From: Corallococcus llansteffanensis
Lineage (GTDB): Bacteria; Myxococcota; Myxococcia; Myxococcales; Myxococcaceae
DNA: 49,883 nt
Direction: 5' to 3'
Assembly (NCBI RefSeq): GCF_003612055.1
Contig: NZ_RAWB01000008.1
Span: 1 to 49,883 of the forward strand
Part shown: positions 16,404 to 25,095 of the stretch, in pieces
Position numbering within the stretch: position 1 is the first letter of the stretch
Layout of the letters: every line of letters begins with the position of its first letter
The notes under the pieces: model-generated
The model's input: the letters and a program-made list of their open reading frames with translations, nothing else
The model's database searches: none
What the model was told of the DNA's origin: nothing
Program-made: the position numbers and the translations under genes

Positions 16404-17444
16404 TCACCAGCCGATGGCGAGGAAGTGGAAGTGACGATAATAACCAGTGCCGAAGCCATCACCCAACCGGATGAGTGCCGTGGAACGGTCGACGCCCAGG
16501 ATCACCGCGTTATCCAGGGTGCTGGGCGTATTTTGCACAGGGCCCGCCTCCCCCATGTAGGAGGCCTGGGTTGCGACCATCGTGGGAGCGGCCGAGAAGG
16601 GAGGGTCGAAGGTGATCAAGAACGTACCCGCCGATGTGTTCTGGGCTCTCTGCGACTTGAAGCCTGCCCCCTGGACGGCATTGCCGTTTGAATGAACGGA
16701 CCCGCGGACGATGCGGATGATTTCCTGATTCGTGGACCGCACCAGTTGGTTATTGTTGACGAGTATTTGATCGCTCTGGACGGTGAGCGCGCCGCGGATG
16801 CCGACATTGCCATTCTTGATGACCAGTCTGTCGGCGCCACATTGCCAGAGGCTCAGCGTATCTTCCGCGTCGTTGTCAATGCCGATGCGCAGCGTCGCAT
16901 CCTCGCCGGTCGTCACGAAGTAGCGGATGAAGGCGGAATCTCCGCCGCCTCCTCCGGGATCGGTGGGGAACATGATCCCATCGCCCGGGGTGTTTCCCAC
17001 CTTGGGAACGATGGGGCCTCCCGAGACCTGCAGCTTCCTGCCCACGCTCAAATCGCCCGTGATGGCGCCTCCGGCCACGGCAAGCTTTTCATTGGAGAGG
17101 GTGTTGAGCCGGTTGGCGACGTCGACATCTCCCACCATGAGCTTCTTGCTCACGCTCAGCTCACCCGTGATGGCGCCTCCCGCCACGGCGAGCTTTTCAT
17201 TGGAGAGGGTGTTGAGCTGGGTGAAGACATCGACATCCTTCACCGTGAGCTTGACGGCCGCATGGAGCTCATTGACCCTGACCGTCGAGGTGGGATCGAT
17301 TCCGCTCCCCGTGATCTTCTTCCCATCCTCCCCGCCGGAATGGGTGTGCGAGCGGATCTCCGTGCGTACCTGGACCTGCATGTTGTTCCAATTGTCGGCG
17401 AGGATCGGATCCCCTGGCTTGGCTGGGTAGTATGGGTTGCTCAT
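16404..17444 (-). CDS. Tail fibre protein with tandem repeats and lectin-like tip
   Basis: Probable receptor-binding fibre (346 aa). The N-terminus holds a HTHSGGEDG segment typical of phage fibres (possible metal-binding histidines, residues 33-35). Two 36-residue repeats with LNTLSNEKLAVAGGAITG follow, in the style of trimeric fibre shafts. A beta region comes next, and the C-terminal tip (LITFDPPFSAAPTMVATQ to HFHFLAIGW) resembles an H-type lectin domain. AGGAG precedes the ATG. It lies directly after the baseplate genes, the usual place for a fibre. Target cell or ligand cannot be read from sequence. Confidence 0.85.
   Translation of the reverse strand: MSNPYYPAKPGDPILADNWNNMQVQVRTEIRSHTHSGGEDGKKITGSGIDPTSTVRVNELHAAVKLTVKDVDVFTQLNTLSNEKLAVAGGAITGELSVSKKLMVGDVDVANRLNTLSNEKLAVAGGAITGDLSVGRKLQVSGGPIVPKVGNTPGDGIMFPTDPGGGGGDSAFIRYFVTTGEDATLRIGIDNDAEDTLSLWQCGADRLVIKNGNVGIRGALTVQSDQILVNNNQLVRSTNQEIIRIVRGSVHSNGNAVQGAGFKSQRAQNTSAGTFLITFDPPFSAAPTMVATQASYMGEAGPVQNTPSTLDNAVILGVDRSTALIRLGDGFGTGYYRHFHFLAIGW
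17056..17217. repeat. Tandem repeats in the tail-fibre shaft
   Basis: Bases 17056-17109 and 17164-17217 match at 52 of 54 positions with a 108-bp period (36 residues). Similarity extends weakly on both sides. The repeat unit encodes the LNTLSNEKLAVAGGAITG shaft module. Confidence 0.9.
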
Positions 17445-17487
17445 CGGGCTGGCTCCTGGTGAGGGTAGAAGGGAAGGGTGAGAGGGA

Positions 17488-18876
17488 TTACTGGAAGCTC
17501 GCTCCGCCCATGCGGGTGCGGTCGAAGAAGCCGGAGAAGGTGAGGCGTTCGGTGGGCTCGCGCAGCACCTCCTCGAACTCCAGGGACGGCCCGAAAGAGG
17601 AGAGGGTCTCCTTCGGCTCGAGCCGCTCCGAGAACGTGGAGGCCCACCTCATCTGGGAGCGCTCGGTCACCTCGACCTGCTCCGCGGGCATGAACAGCCC
17701 CAACTCGATGCGTGGGCGCACTCCGGAGGCCCGTCCATAGTCGAGCGCGGCCGAAAGCTCCCGGATGAGCCCCGTCAGGCCGGGAACCACTCCTTCCTCG
17801 TCCGGCTCCTGGCAGTGGCGGGGGAGGTAGTCGACCGGGATCCGCAGGGTGAAGGTGGCCGGGGTGAGCTCCGTCCAGCGGAACTCCAGGTCCACCTTCA
17901 GGCCCGCGGGCTTCACTGGCAAGGCCTTGCGCACCTCGGCTTCCGCGTTCGTCCAGCCGGCCAGGTAGGAGCGGAGCTCTGTCTGGGAAAGGGTTCCGAC
18001 CACCCAGTGGTTCTCTCCGAGCGCCAGCGTGGGCAGTTGCGGGTCGCGCGCATTGGCGGTCGAGAACTGGGTCCGCTTCCCGTCGAAGCGCGAGCTGGGA
18101 CTCACGGCGTTCAGCCCCGCGAACCGGGTGGGGTTGGCGGTGATGAGCGGCTCCTGGGACGGCACGCCATCAATGAGCGGGGCGTGCCCGTGGCGCAGGA
18201 GCAGGGTGCTCCCCCTGGGCACCTGCCCGAGGTAGATGACGTCCTGGCCGGACTCCTGGTGGGTGAAGATGGGGACCGCCACCGTGTCGTTCGTGGCCGT
18301 CAGGGAGAGCTCTGGGATGGTCGTCTCCAGTCCCCCATTGCGGGTGAAGAGCCGCCGCCCCGGATCCACATCGAGGAACTGGACCCTCCTGGCGGTGGGA
18401 GGGGTATCGGCAAGCTCCACCCGCAGCTGACGGGCCGAGCCATCAGCCGAGGTGACGGTGAACCGGCCAACGGCGGTGTCCCCCATCCATTCGATGCGCG
18501 GGGGCTGTGCGGCCCGGTAGACGAGCGAGACCAGCCGGAGCAGGGCCGGAGTGGTGCTCAACCCGGTGCGGTGGACGGCCAGCAGCGAGGCCATGTGCAC
18601 GCGGAAGTCGTCGCTGCTCTCGCCCCTCCCAGGGTACAGGCCGAAGAGTGCGGCCAGCCGGCCCAGCTCCGAGCCCGTCTTTCTCGCCAGCGACTCCCCC
18701 GGTTCGAACCCCCGCGCCAGTGTGTACCAGCGTGAGTGCATGAGCAGGGTGAGGCTCTCCTCCATCCCCTCCAGCTCCCGGCCAAGGAGCTCGAACAGGC
18801 GATGGATGTTGGCGCCGTCCCGCAGAAGCAGGGGCAGGTACTCCATCATCTGGCGCGCGCGCTCCTCCGCCGTCAT
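17488..18876 (-). CDS. Baseplate protein, tail protein I / Afp12-like
   Basis: Probable baseplate wedge component (462 aa). The N-terminal ~125 residues have the tail-I look: EYLPLLLRD, RLFELLGRELEGMEE, then GRLAALFGL and TTPALLRLVSLVYR. In phages and contractile injection systems this protein partners with baseplate J and links wedges to the fibre. The rest is beta-rich and longer than P2 gpI (~170 aa), as in eCIS Afp12-type proteins. It overlaps the upstream J gene by ATGA and precedes the fibre gene, matching the canonical J-I-fibre order. Confidence 0.82.
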   Translation of the reverse strand: MTAEERARQMMEYLPLLLRDGANIHRLFELLGRELEGMEESLTLLMHSRWYTLARGFEPGESLARKTGSELGRLAALFGLYPGRGESSDDFRVHMASLLAVHRTGLSTTPALLRLVSLVYRAAQPPRIEWMGDTAVGRFTVTSADGSARQLRVELADTPPTARRVQFLDVDPGRRLFTRNGGLETTIPELSLTATNDTVAVPIFTHQESGQDVIYLGQVPRGSTLLLRHGHAPLIDGVPSQEPLITANPTRFAGLNAVSPSSRFDGKRTQFSTANARDPQLPTLALGENHWVVGTLSQTELRSYLAGWTNAEAEVRKALPVKPAGLKVDLEFRWTELTPATFTLRIPVDYLPRHCQEPDEEGVVPGLTGLIRELSAALDYGRASGVRPRIELGLFMPAEQVEVTERSQMRWASTFSERLEPKETLSSFGPSLEFEEVLREPTERLTFSGFFDRTRMGGASFQ

Positions 18877-20405
18877 GCCTGCTCCATGGTCTCCACGCTG
18901 GCCAGCACCAGGCGTGGGGTCTTGGCGGTGGGGTAGGGCGCCCCCTTCTCGGTGAGCGTGACGGTGGCCCCATCGGTCGTGGTGACGACCAGCGAGAGCA
19001 GCTTGACCACCCCTGCGCCCTGCTTCAGGGCTGCTTCCAGGGGGGGCCAGACGATCTCCGGCTTGTCGTTCCCGGCCTTCTCCCCGCCGGCCAGCAGCGC
19101 CTCGTACTCCTCGAGGGTGGAGCGGATGGCCTGTTGCACGGCCTCGGCCGGGCGACGGTCACTCACGGAGCGCGAGACCACCAGGTGGAGCCGGTACACC
19201 GGAGGCCGCAAGCGGGAGATCCTGGGCGGCCTTGCCTTGAGGTCGAAGGTGGCCTTTTGCAGCGCATCCATCCGCCAGTCGCGCGCCGCTCCGTACTCCC
19301 GGCTCACGTCCTCGGCCACCAGCTCGAAGCCTCCCTTGCCGCTGGGTGCCCGGACGAAGGTCTTCATCTGCAGCTCGCTCACCTGGCGCACTCCCGGGTG
19401 GGCGAAAAGCACTGCCTCCAGCCTGCGGCGGGAGACATTCTCTCCCGCCTGGAGGGTCTCGATGAACGAGGCCAGCGCGTCCCGGAGCGCACCCGCCAGG
19501 CGCTCGAACCCACCCGCGTCAAGCTCCGGATCCGACGGCTCCACCAGGAACTCGGGTTGCAGATAGATGCTGCGCGCGTACCTGAGCTGGGCCCGGATCC
19601 CCGCCGCCTTGGTGAGCCGGATGGCCTTCTCCACCCGCTGCACCGCCTCCGGATTCTGTTCGAACCCGGCATCGGAGATGATGACCTCCACCACTCCAGG
19701 TGGCCCATCGGAGGGCTCCTGCACGGTGACCCGTTGCACGCCTTGCTCGCGGACCGCCGCCGCGAGCGCCTCCAGGGTGCCCTTGCTTGTATCCCGGAGC
19801 GCGGCCCTGGCGCGAGCGCGCAGGCTGTCGTCGGTCTCGTCCTCGCTGTGACGCTGCAGGGGCTCCGGGTTGGTGACCGCCTCGATGCCCGGCAGTGGGC
19901 GTGGCATCACGGTGAGGCTGCCAGGGTTGATGACCTGGAACTCCGCCGCTTCCTTCGTGTCCTCCTGGGCCTGCTGCACCGGCACCACGACCCGCGTCTC
20001 TCCGCGGCGGAGCACCGCGTCCTCCAGGGCCTCGAAGATGGGCAGGGGCTTCGAGTCCAGGGACACTCCTGTCACCCGCCATCCCGCGGGGATGTCGATG
20101 TCTCCCGGAGCGGGAGTGCTACGGCGGAGCTCGACCTTTCCGAGCAGCAGGCCCGCGCGTGCCCGGCGGATCCCGAGCAGCTCCACCACGTTGTCCAGCG
20201 CATCGCCTTCCGCGGTGTCGAGGTAGCCCGCGCGGTGGGCCAGCTCGAGCGTGGCGTAGAAGGTGGCCATCTCCCGCGCGTAGGCCTCCGTCAGGATCCG
20301 GAGCACGCTGCCAGGGGTGGTGTCCATGCGGGCGCCGAAGGAGCCGAGCAACCGGTCCACGATGGCGCTGAAGCTGTTCTTGTCCGAGGAGAAGAGGGTG
20401 TCCAT
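18873..20405 (-). CDS. Baseplate J / gp47-like (Afp11-like) wedge protein
   Basis: Baseplate wedge subunit of 510 aa. Family features: an N-terminal helical segment with TTPGSVLRILTEAYAREMA and ELAHRAGYLDTAEGDALDNVVELLGI, a central DETDDSLRARARAAL motif, then RVTVQEPSDGPPGVVEVII and repeated alpha-beta domains toward the C-terminus. It forms the wedge with the tail-I-like protein and gp25. Tight coupling to its neighbours (8-bp gap upstream, ATGA overlap downstream) supports joint assembly. Confidence 0.9.
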   Translation of the reverse strand: MDTLFSSDKNSFSAIVDRLLGSFGARMDTTPGSVLRILTEAYAREMATFYATLELAHRAGYLDTAEGDALDNVVELLGIRRARAGLLLGKVELRRSTPAPGDIDIPAGWRVTGVSLDSKPLPIFEALEDAVLRRGETRVVVPVQQAQEDTKEAAEFQVINPGSLTVMPRPLPGIEAVTNPEPLQRHSEDETDDSLRARARAALRDTSKGTLEALAAAVREQGVQRVTVQEPSDGPPGVVEVIISDAGFEQNPEAVQRVEKAIRLTKAAGIRAQLRYARSIYLQPEFLVEPSDPELDAGGFERLAGALRDALASFIETLQAGENVSRRRLEAVLFAHPGVRQVSELQMKTFVRAPSGKGGFELVAEDVSREYGAARDWRMDALQKATFDLKARPPRISRLRPPVYRLHLVVSRSVSDRRPAEAVQQAIRSTLEEYEALLAGGEKAGNDKPEIVWPPLEAALKQGAGVVKLLSLVVTTTDGATVTLTEKGAPYPTAKTPRLVLASVETMEQA

Positions 20406-20413
20406 TGCAGTGC

Positions 20414-20896
20414 CTAGAAGGAGATTTCCCAGGAGAGGTTCAACACCATGTTGGCGCTCCGGTTGACCTCGTCGAAGCGCACCCGGTTGAAGAGGATGGT
20501 GTTCTTGCCCTGGGTGATTTCGATTCCTGCCTCGGTGAGGGGCTGGACCTGGCCCGCCGGGAGCGCAGGGAGGATGCTGGAGACGGTGGCCCGGATGAGG
20601 GACGCCCCCGTGTTGGAGGTGACGGCCTCCACCTCACGGGATGAGGCCTCCGCCCGGTCCACCTGTCGCCCGAGCACCTCGTCGCTGGGCTGGGCGTCGC
20701 CCTTTCCCGTACCCACCGCGATGGCCCACTGGATGGGCAGCGCAGTGGCCTTGCCCAGCAGCAGGTTGGCCAGCAGCCGCTTGCCGCTGAGCGTGATCAG
20801 GTTGTGGACCCGGCGCCGCTCCAGCAGCGCGCCGCCCGTGTCGCGCAGCTCGAGTGTCAGCACCCCATCCATTGACTGCTCTTCCCTCATGTCCAT
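20414..20896 (-). CDS. Small tail-locus protein (160 aa), probable baseplate/structural
   Basis: No named family. RRVHNLITLSGKRLLANLLLGK followed by an IAVGTG segment and a beta-rich C-terminus is a pattern I associate with small phage structural proteins. AAGGA lies before the ATG. It is embedded between gp25 and baseplate J, so a baseplate role is likely from context. There is no signal peptide. Confidence 0.65.
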   Translation of the reverse strand: MDMREEQSMDGVLTLELRDTGGALLERRRVHNLITLSGKRLLANLLLGKATALPIQWAIAVGTGKGDAQPSDEVLGRQVDRAEASSREVEAVTSNTGASLIRATVSSILPALPAGQVQPLTEAGIEITQGKNTILFNRVRFDEVNRSANMVLNLSWEISF

Positions 20897-20936
20897 GGCG
20901 CTCTTCCTTGTCCTTTCATGTCATCGCTCCGCCGGC

Positions 20937-21344
20937 TCAACCCAGGTCGACGGATACTCCCAGCGACAGCGTGTCCCCGGTGCTCGCCACCACGGTGGCC
21001 TCGAGCTCCACCACGCCCGGCGGACTCCGGCGTGGGCGCACGACGATCGAGGAGACCTCCTCCACCCGGGGGTCCTCCTTGAGCGCCTGGCGCGCGTAGC
21101 GGCGCAGCAGCTCCAGGTTCTGCCGGTCCAGCGGCTCGCCGATCAGCTCCTTCACCTGGCTGCCGTAGCGCGGGTGGCCCAGCTCCTCCAGGTCGCCCCG
21201 GGAGATGATCAGGCGCAGGATGAGGGCCTGCTCGAGCGTGGCCAGCCCCGTGGTGGTGACGGGCCCGCCGCTGCCCCAGGCGATGTCGGCTCCGCCATTC
21301 GCAAAGAACTCCACCTTCAGGTCCGTGCCGAGGGAATCACTCAT
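20937..21344 (-). CDS. gp25/gpW-like baseplate wedge protein
   Basis: Core baseplate wedge component (135 aa) related to T4 gp25, P2 gpW and Afp9. The typical arrangement is seen: an N-terminal strand region, LEQALILRLIISRGDLEELGHPRYGS, LLRRYARQALKEDPRVEEV with the conserved E-D-P-R context, and a final beta strand. GGGGAGG eight bases upstream favours the ATG at 21344, which shares one base with the preceding stop (TGATG). An in-frame GTG at 21347 is less likely. Confidence 0.88.
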   Translation of the reverse strand: MSDSLGTDLKVEFFANGGADIAWGSGGPVTTTGLATLEQALILRLIISRGDLEELGHPRYGSQVKELIGEPLDRQNLELLRRYARQALKEDPRVEEVSSIVVRPRRSPPGVVELEATVVASTGDTLSLGVSVDLG

Positions 21345-21994
21345 CACATCAACCTCCCCGGCGCCGCGGTGGCCGCGGGCGTGCTGGCGATGCCCGGAGT
21401 GACCTTGAGCCGGGTGATCAGCTCGCCGAGCGCCCAGGCCAGCACGTCGGCGATGGCGCCGGCCAGGTCCGGCACGTCGCGGCCGCGCAGGCCTTGTGCC
21501 TGCGCGAAGCCCAGGACGAGCGGCCGCAGCACCGGCCCGGCTGGAGCCGGTCCCATCAGCATTCCCGGGGCCGCTGTGGCGAAGCCGGCGATCGCGAGTC
21601 CCGGCGCCACCTTCACCTGGGCGGTGAAGAGCAGGAGTGCCTGTCCAATGGATTGAGCAAGCACCTTCGCCAGCGCGGCCTTGCCCTTTCCGTTCAGTCT
21701 CTTCGAGGAGAGCGCTCCCAGGGCCAGGGGCTCGAGCTGCGCCGGGCCCGGGCCCCCCGCGGGAGGAGGAAGCAACATGCCTGGACCGGTGGTGCTGCCC
21801 GAGCCCGCGGGAGGAGGTGCCGCCGCCGGGATGCCGGGCAGCACCATGGCCATGGAGACAAACAAGGTGAGGGATTGGCCCAGCAGCTGGCCCAGCGCTC
21901 CCGCCAGGTCCGGCGCGTTCGCACCCCGGATGCCAGCGGCATCGAGGGCGCTGTTGGCCTTGTTCTCGATTTCGGAAGATGAAGGTGCCGGCAT
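21344..21994 (-). CDS. Three-fold internal repeat protein after the spike gene
   Basis: 216 residues built from three related units. Each has a helical PDLAGALGQLLGQSL-like segment, a hydrophobic strand ending in a PGI/PGL turn, then an Ala/Pro/Gly-rich linker ending in PGMLL, PGMLM or PGRLM. It is Ala/Gly/Pro-rich overall with no Cys or His metal site. Position between spike and gp25 matches where eCIS loci carry a PAAR-like spike tip (near afp8-afp10), but the sequence does not look like canonical PAAR. AAGGG precedes the ATG. Function is inferred from position only. Confidence 0.68.
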   Translation of the reverse strand: MPAPSSSEIENKANSALDAAGIRGANAPDLAGALGQLLGQSLTLFVSMAMVLPGIPAAAPPPAGSGSTTGPGMLLPPPAGGPGPAQLEPLALGALSSKRLNGKGKAALAKVLAQSIGQALLLFTAQVKVAPGLAIAGFATAAPGMLMGPAPAGPVLRPLVLGFAQAQGLRGRDVPDLAGAIADVLAWALGELITRLKVTPGIASTPAATAAPGRLM

Positions 21995-21996
21995 GA

Positions 21997-22632
21997 TCAA
22001 CCCTTGGCCTTCACCGTCTTCGAGCCGACCAGCGGCTCCCCGGTGAAGTAGCACTTGTGGCTCTTTTCGGTGATGACGCCACCACCGCTCTTGCCCAGAT
22101 CGATGTTCCCGGACGCATCCACCGTGCAGTCCTTGCACTGGAGCTGGACGTTGCCTTCCACCTCGACCTTGAGGTCCTTGGGACCCTTGATGGAGATGGT
22201 GTCCCCCTCCAGCAGCGTCACCACCGTTTCGCCAGCGGTCAGCACCACCGAATGGGCCTTGTCGATGGCGATGGACGTCTTGCCACCCGGCGGGGAGACC
22301 ACGCGCCACTCGTCCTGGGCATGCTCCGGCGGCGAGGTCTTCTCCGAGTAGAGCCGGCCCACCACGATGGGGCGGTTGGGATCGCCACCCACGTAGGAGA
22401 GGAGAACCAGGTCACCCACCGCGGGTGCGCTCACCATGCCGATGTGGGGCGTGGCGATCGGCACCTTGCGCAGCTCGAGGCCGTCCTCGCGCAGCTTCAC
22501 GTCGCACTCGTGGTTGTGGGTGTCTCCCTCCGCGTGGGGAAACGCGCTCGTCACCACGCCCACGTCCCCCAGGCGCAGCAACTCCAGCTCGGCCCGGACG
22601 ATGGCCTGGATGATGGTCACCAGGTCGCTCAT
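21997..22632 (-). CDS. Tail spike, gp5/gpV (baseplate assembly V) type
   Basis: Central membrane-piercing spike (211 aa). The OB-fold characteristic of VgrG/gp5/gpV is seen in HNHECDVKLREDG, PIATPHIGMVSAPAVGDLVLLSYVGGD and PIVVGRLY (about 38-100). The C-terminus is a run of short beta strands (VVTLLEGDTISIKGPKDLK) expected to trimerise as a beta-helix needle. The hub part of a fused VgrG is absent here and encoded separately by the gpD-like gene at 24066-25091. GGAAGG precedes the ATG, which overlaps the upstream stop. Confidence 0.88.
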   Translation of the reverse strand: MSDLVTIIQAIVRAELELLRLGDVGVVTSAFPHAEGDTHNHECDVKLREDGLELRKVPIATPHIGMVSAPAVGDLVLLSYVGGDPNRPIVVGRLYSEKTSPPEHAQDEWRVVSPPGGKTSIAIDKAHSVVLTAGETVVTLLEGDTISIKGPKDLKVEVEGNVQLQCKDCTVDASGNIDLGKSGGGVITEKSHKCYFTGEPLVGSKTVKAKG

Positions 22633-23180
22633 GTGGGCCTTCCTTGTGCGCCGCTCTCCAGGGCCGGAGCTCCGCTCGCGAGCCCGGCGCGGGTGGGGGG
22701 GCCGTCCAGCCGTTCGCCGTAGGTGGAAAGGGTGGCCTTGAGCCGCAGCACACTGTCGCGCAGCCGTTGCAGGGCCTCCTGGGGGAGCATTCCCTGAATC
22801 ACCCGCTCCACGGCCCTGCGCACCTTGTCGAAGAGCTGCACCGCCACCTGGGCCGAGGTCGCCAGCGGGGCCAGGGCGCCCATCCCTGATTGCTGGAGCT
22901 GTTCCCCGGAGGCGCTGAACAGCTGGTCGAGCTGGGTGACGGAGGGGCCTACGGATTCCAGGAACCGCGGCACGCCCGCCACCTGCTCCAGTTTGCCAAG
23001 CCACTCCACCAGCGTGTCGAGGACGTTCCCCAGCGCCTTCAGTGCGCCCTTCACCGGCTGGGAGATTCGCAGCTCCGCCACCAACTGGAGGAGCGCGTCG
23101 ACGGTGTCCGTCTTGAGCAGGGCCTCCAGCGAGACCACCAGCGCGTCGATGCCATCCATGATCTCTCGTGCGGTGCTCAT
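22629..23180 (-). CDS. Helical tail-locus protein (183 aa)
   Basis: Unknown, almost entirely helical with leucine-rich amphipathic segments (DTVDALLQLVAELRI, ALKALGNVLDTLVEWLGKLEQV), then a Gly/Pro/Ala-rich tail. It has no signal peptide and overlaps both neighbours by ATGA. It could be part of the hub or tape-measure assembly; nothing in the sequence decides. Confidence 0.65.
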   Translation of the reverse strand: MSTAREIMDGIDALVVSLEALLKTDTVDALLQLVAELRISQPVKGALKALGNVLDTLVEWLGKLEQVAGVPRFLESVGPSVTQLDQLFSASGEQLQQSGMGALAPLATSAQVAVQLFDKVRRAVERVIQGMLPQEALQRLRDSVLRLKATLSTYGERLDGPPTRAGLASGAPALESGAQGRPT

Positions 23181-24064
23181 GTCGGGGGACCTCCGGGCTG
23201 TTCAAGGGAGGCCACTGGATCGAACCGTGAGACCCGGGTCGCCAGCTCACCCGCGTCTCGGGCCACCTGCTGGAGCTTGGACAGGAAGTCGCTGGCGCCG
23301 GCGATGCCCTTCACCACGGCGGCCGCCGCTCCCAGCTTGAGGCCCGTCATCTGTTCCAGGAGCGGGACACCGTCGGCGGCCAGCTTCTGGACGAACTCGC
23401 CGATGCTTCCCGAGTTCTTCAGCGAGTTCACCAGGCCCACGATCTTCCCAGGGTCCATCTTGCCCAGCGCGCTCAGCACGGTGCTGAAGTCACGGCCGGT
23501 GAGCGAGCCCCGGATCTTGTTGAGCACGCCACCCAGCTGCCCGGCACTGAGATGCTTGAGCAGGGAGGAGTCCTTGCGCACGGCGGACATCAGGGTGTCG
23601 GGCTTCTTCAACACCGAGGCCGCGGCGAGCGCGCCCTTGTTCCACTTCCCGGCGGTCGCGGCGACCTTCTTGCTCACCGCGGCGGTACCCGCCTGGGCGG
23701 TCGCCGGAGGCTCCACGTATTCCCGGACGCGGAGGAAGAAGGCGTGGCGCTGGGTGTAGCCCGCGAGCTGCTTCACCTGGAAGTCTGCGATCAGCACCTG
23801 GGTGAGATCCGCGCCGGCCACGGCGTCGGCCGCGAAGGACAGGGGCTTGGCCTTGTCCTGCGCCTGCCGCAGTTCCTCCACGCCCGCCAGGGTGTCCTCG
23901 CCGACGAGCACGCCTTCCATCACCACTGTCACCGGCTCGCGGCCGAGGTCCTGAAACACCGCTCCGGCCTGTCCCGGGGCGCGCTGCTGCACCAGGGTCC
24001 GGGTGTCCTCGGTGTAGATGTTGGCGAGTCCGGCAAGCGCGATCTTCCCAATCCGCACTGGCAT
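23177..24064 (-). CDS. Baseplate hub-associated protein (circularisation/LysM-hub-like N-terminus)
   Basis: 295 aa. The N-terminal ~115 residues (RAPGQAGAVFQDLGREPVTVVMEG, VLIADFQVKQLAGYTQRHAFFLRVREY) have the beta layout of tail hub proteins that sit next to gpD/gp27 (DNA-circularisation-N or Afp7-like). The C-terminal part is helical, with several hydrophobic segments (GLKLGAAAAVVKGIAGASDFL), and could line the tail lumen. It sits between the gpD-like hub and spike genes, consistent with a hub role. Exact family is uncertain. Confidence 0.68.
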   Translation of the reverse strand: MPVRIGKIALAGLANIYTEDTRTLVQQRAPGQAGAVFQDLGREPVTVVMEGVLVGEDTLAGVEELRQAQDKAKPLSFAADAVAGADLTQVLIADFQVKQLAGYTQRHAFFLRVREYVEPPATAQAGTAAVSKKVAATAGKWNKGALAAASVLKKPDTLMSAVRKDSSLLKHLSAGQLGGVLNKIRGSLTGRDFSTVLSALGKMDPGKIVGLVNSLKNSGSIGEFVQKLAADGVPLLEQMTGLKLGAAAAVVKGIAGASDFLSKLQQVARDAGELATRVSRFDPVASLEQPGGPPT

Positions 24065-24065
24065 C

Positions 24066-25091
24066 CTAGAACTCCATCCGGGTGATGAATCCCGTGCGCA
24101 GGCCTAGGCTGTGCCGTACACCGCGCACCCGCAGCACCTTCCCCGCCACCAGCGCCCTTGCCGGGTGGTTTGTGGGAACCTCGTCGATCTTCACCAGCGC
24201 TCCGGGCTTGAGCGCGGGGCTGCCCAGCACCTCCACGAAGCCTCGCAGCACCCGCGAGCCCACCGCCGCCATCCGTGCCTGGGCTCGCGCCGCTGCGTCC
24301 CCGCCGGAGCGCACCGCGCCGTCGCGCACCGTGCGCGGGGTCTTGCCCAGGCGGCCTGCTTGCACCGCCCCGCTCGCGCCGAGGCTGGCCTTTCCACTCA
24401 CCGAGGCCAGGTCGCGGACGAGCCAATGGCCACGGGCGGTGCCCTGGACGCTGGCGGCCCCTTCGCCCCACACGGTCATGCTGTCGAAGGAAGGCTGGAC
24501 CTGGAGCAGCTCCGCCTTCAACACCTGCTTCGGATAGGCGAAGGTGTGGTCCGCCCCACCCCGGCGGGGGCTGGCGAAGTGCACCTTGCCGGCACCGTCC
24601 GTGTAGAGGTCGAAGCCGCACTGCTCGGCCAGCCGCCGCAGGTAGTGCAGTGCGCTCGGGCCCTGGTGGAGCAGGTAGCTGGGGAGCCTGGGACCGTCCT
24701 CGATGGTGCCCACTCCCAGATTCGCCTTCCGTACCAACTCCCTGACGATGGAACCGGCGCTCATCTGCTCATAGGCTTCGCTCACCTCAAGCCGGGCGAG
24801 CCTGGTCAGCCCGTCGACTCCCTGCACCCGGGCACTCTCCGGTGTGACCCGCGTCGAGAGCACCTCTCCGGTGAAGACGGTGGCCCTTCCACTTCCCGCG
24901 TCGAGAGAGACCTGTGCCGCCTCTCCGGGTCGGGGGGGCGCGCCGGTGCAGACCAGATCCAGGGAGCACCACCCGCCAGCGCCATCCATGGTCAACCCGC
25001 AGGTGAGCGAGCGCAGCAGGCTCGTGCCCTTCTGGGGCTGGCTTGATGCGACCAGCGAACCCACACTCACCTCATAGGAGATCCTGGCCAT
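24066..25091 (-). CDS. Late control D / gp27-like baseplate hub protein
   Basis: Hub protein on which the spike sits (341 aa). Family features: LSTRVTPESARVQGVDGLTRLAR, SAGSIVRELVRKANL, LHYLRRLAEQCGFDLYTD followed by a KVHFASPR strand, and a C-terminal VRGVRHSLGLRTGFITRMEF. These match phage late control D proteins and the gp27 part of VgrG. The ATG at 25091 is chosen for GGAGG nine bases upstream. Confidence 0.85.
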   Translation of the reverse strand: MARISYEVSVGSLVASSQPQKGTSLLRSLTCGLTMDGAGGWCSLDLVCTGAPPRPGEAAQVSLDAGSGRATVFTGEVLSTRVTPESARVQGVDGLTRLARLEVSEAYEQMSAGSIVRELVRKANLGVGTIEDGPRLPSYLLHQGPSALHYLRRLAEQCGFDLYTDGAGKVHFASPRRGGADHTFAYPKQVLKAELLQVQPSFDSMTVWGEGAASVQGTARGHWLVRDLASVSGKASLGASGAVQAGRLGKTPRTVRDGAVRSGGDAAARAQARMAAVGSRVLRGFVEVLGSPALKPGALVKIDEVPTNHPARALVAGKVLRVRGVRHSLGLRTGFITRMEF

Positions 25092-25095
25092 GTGC

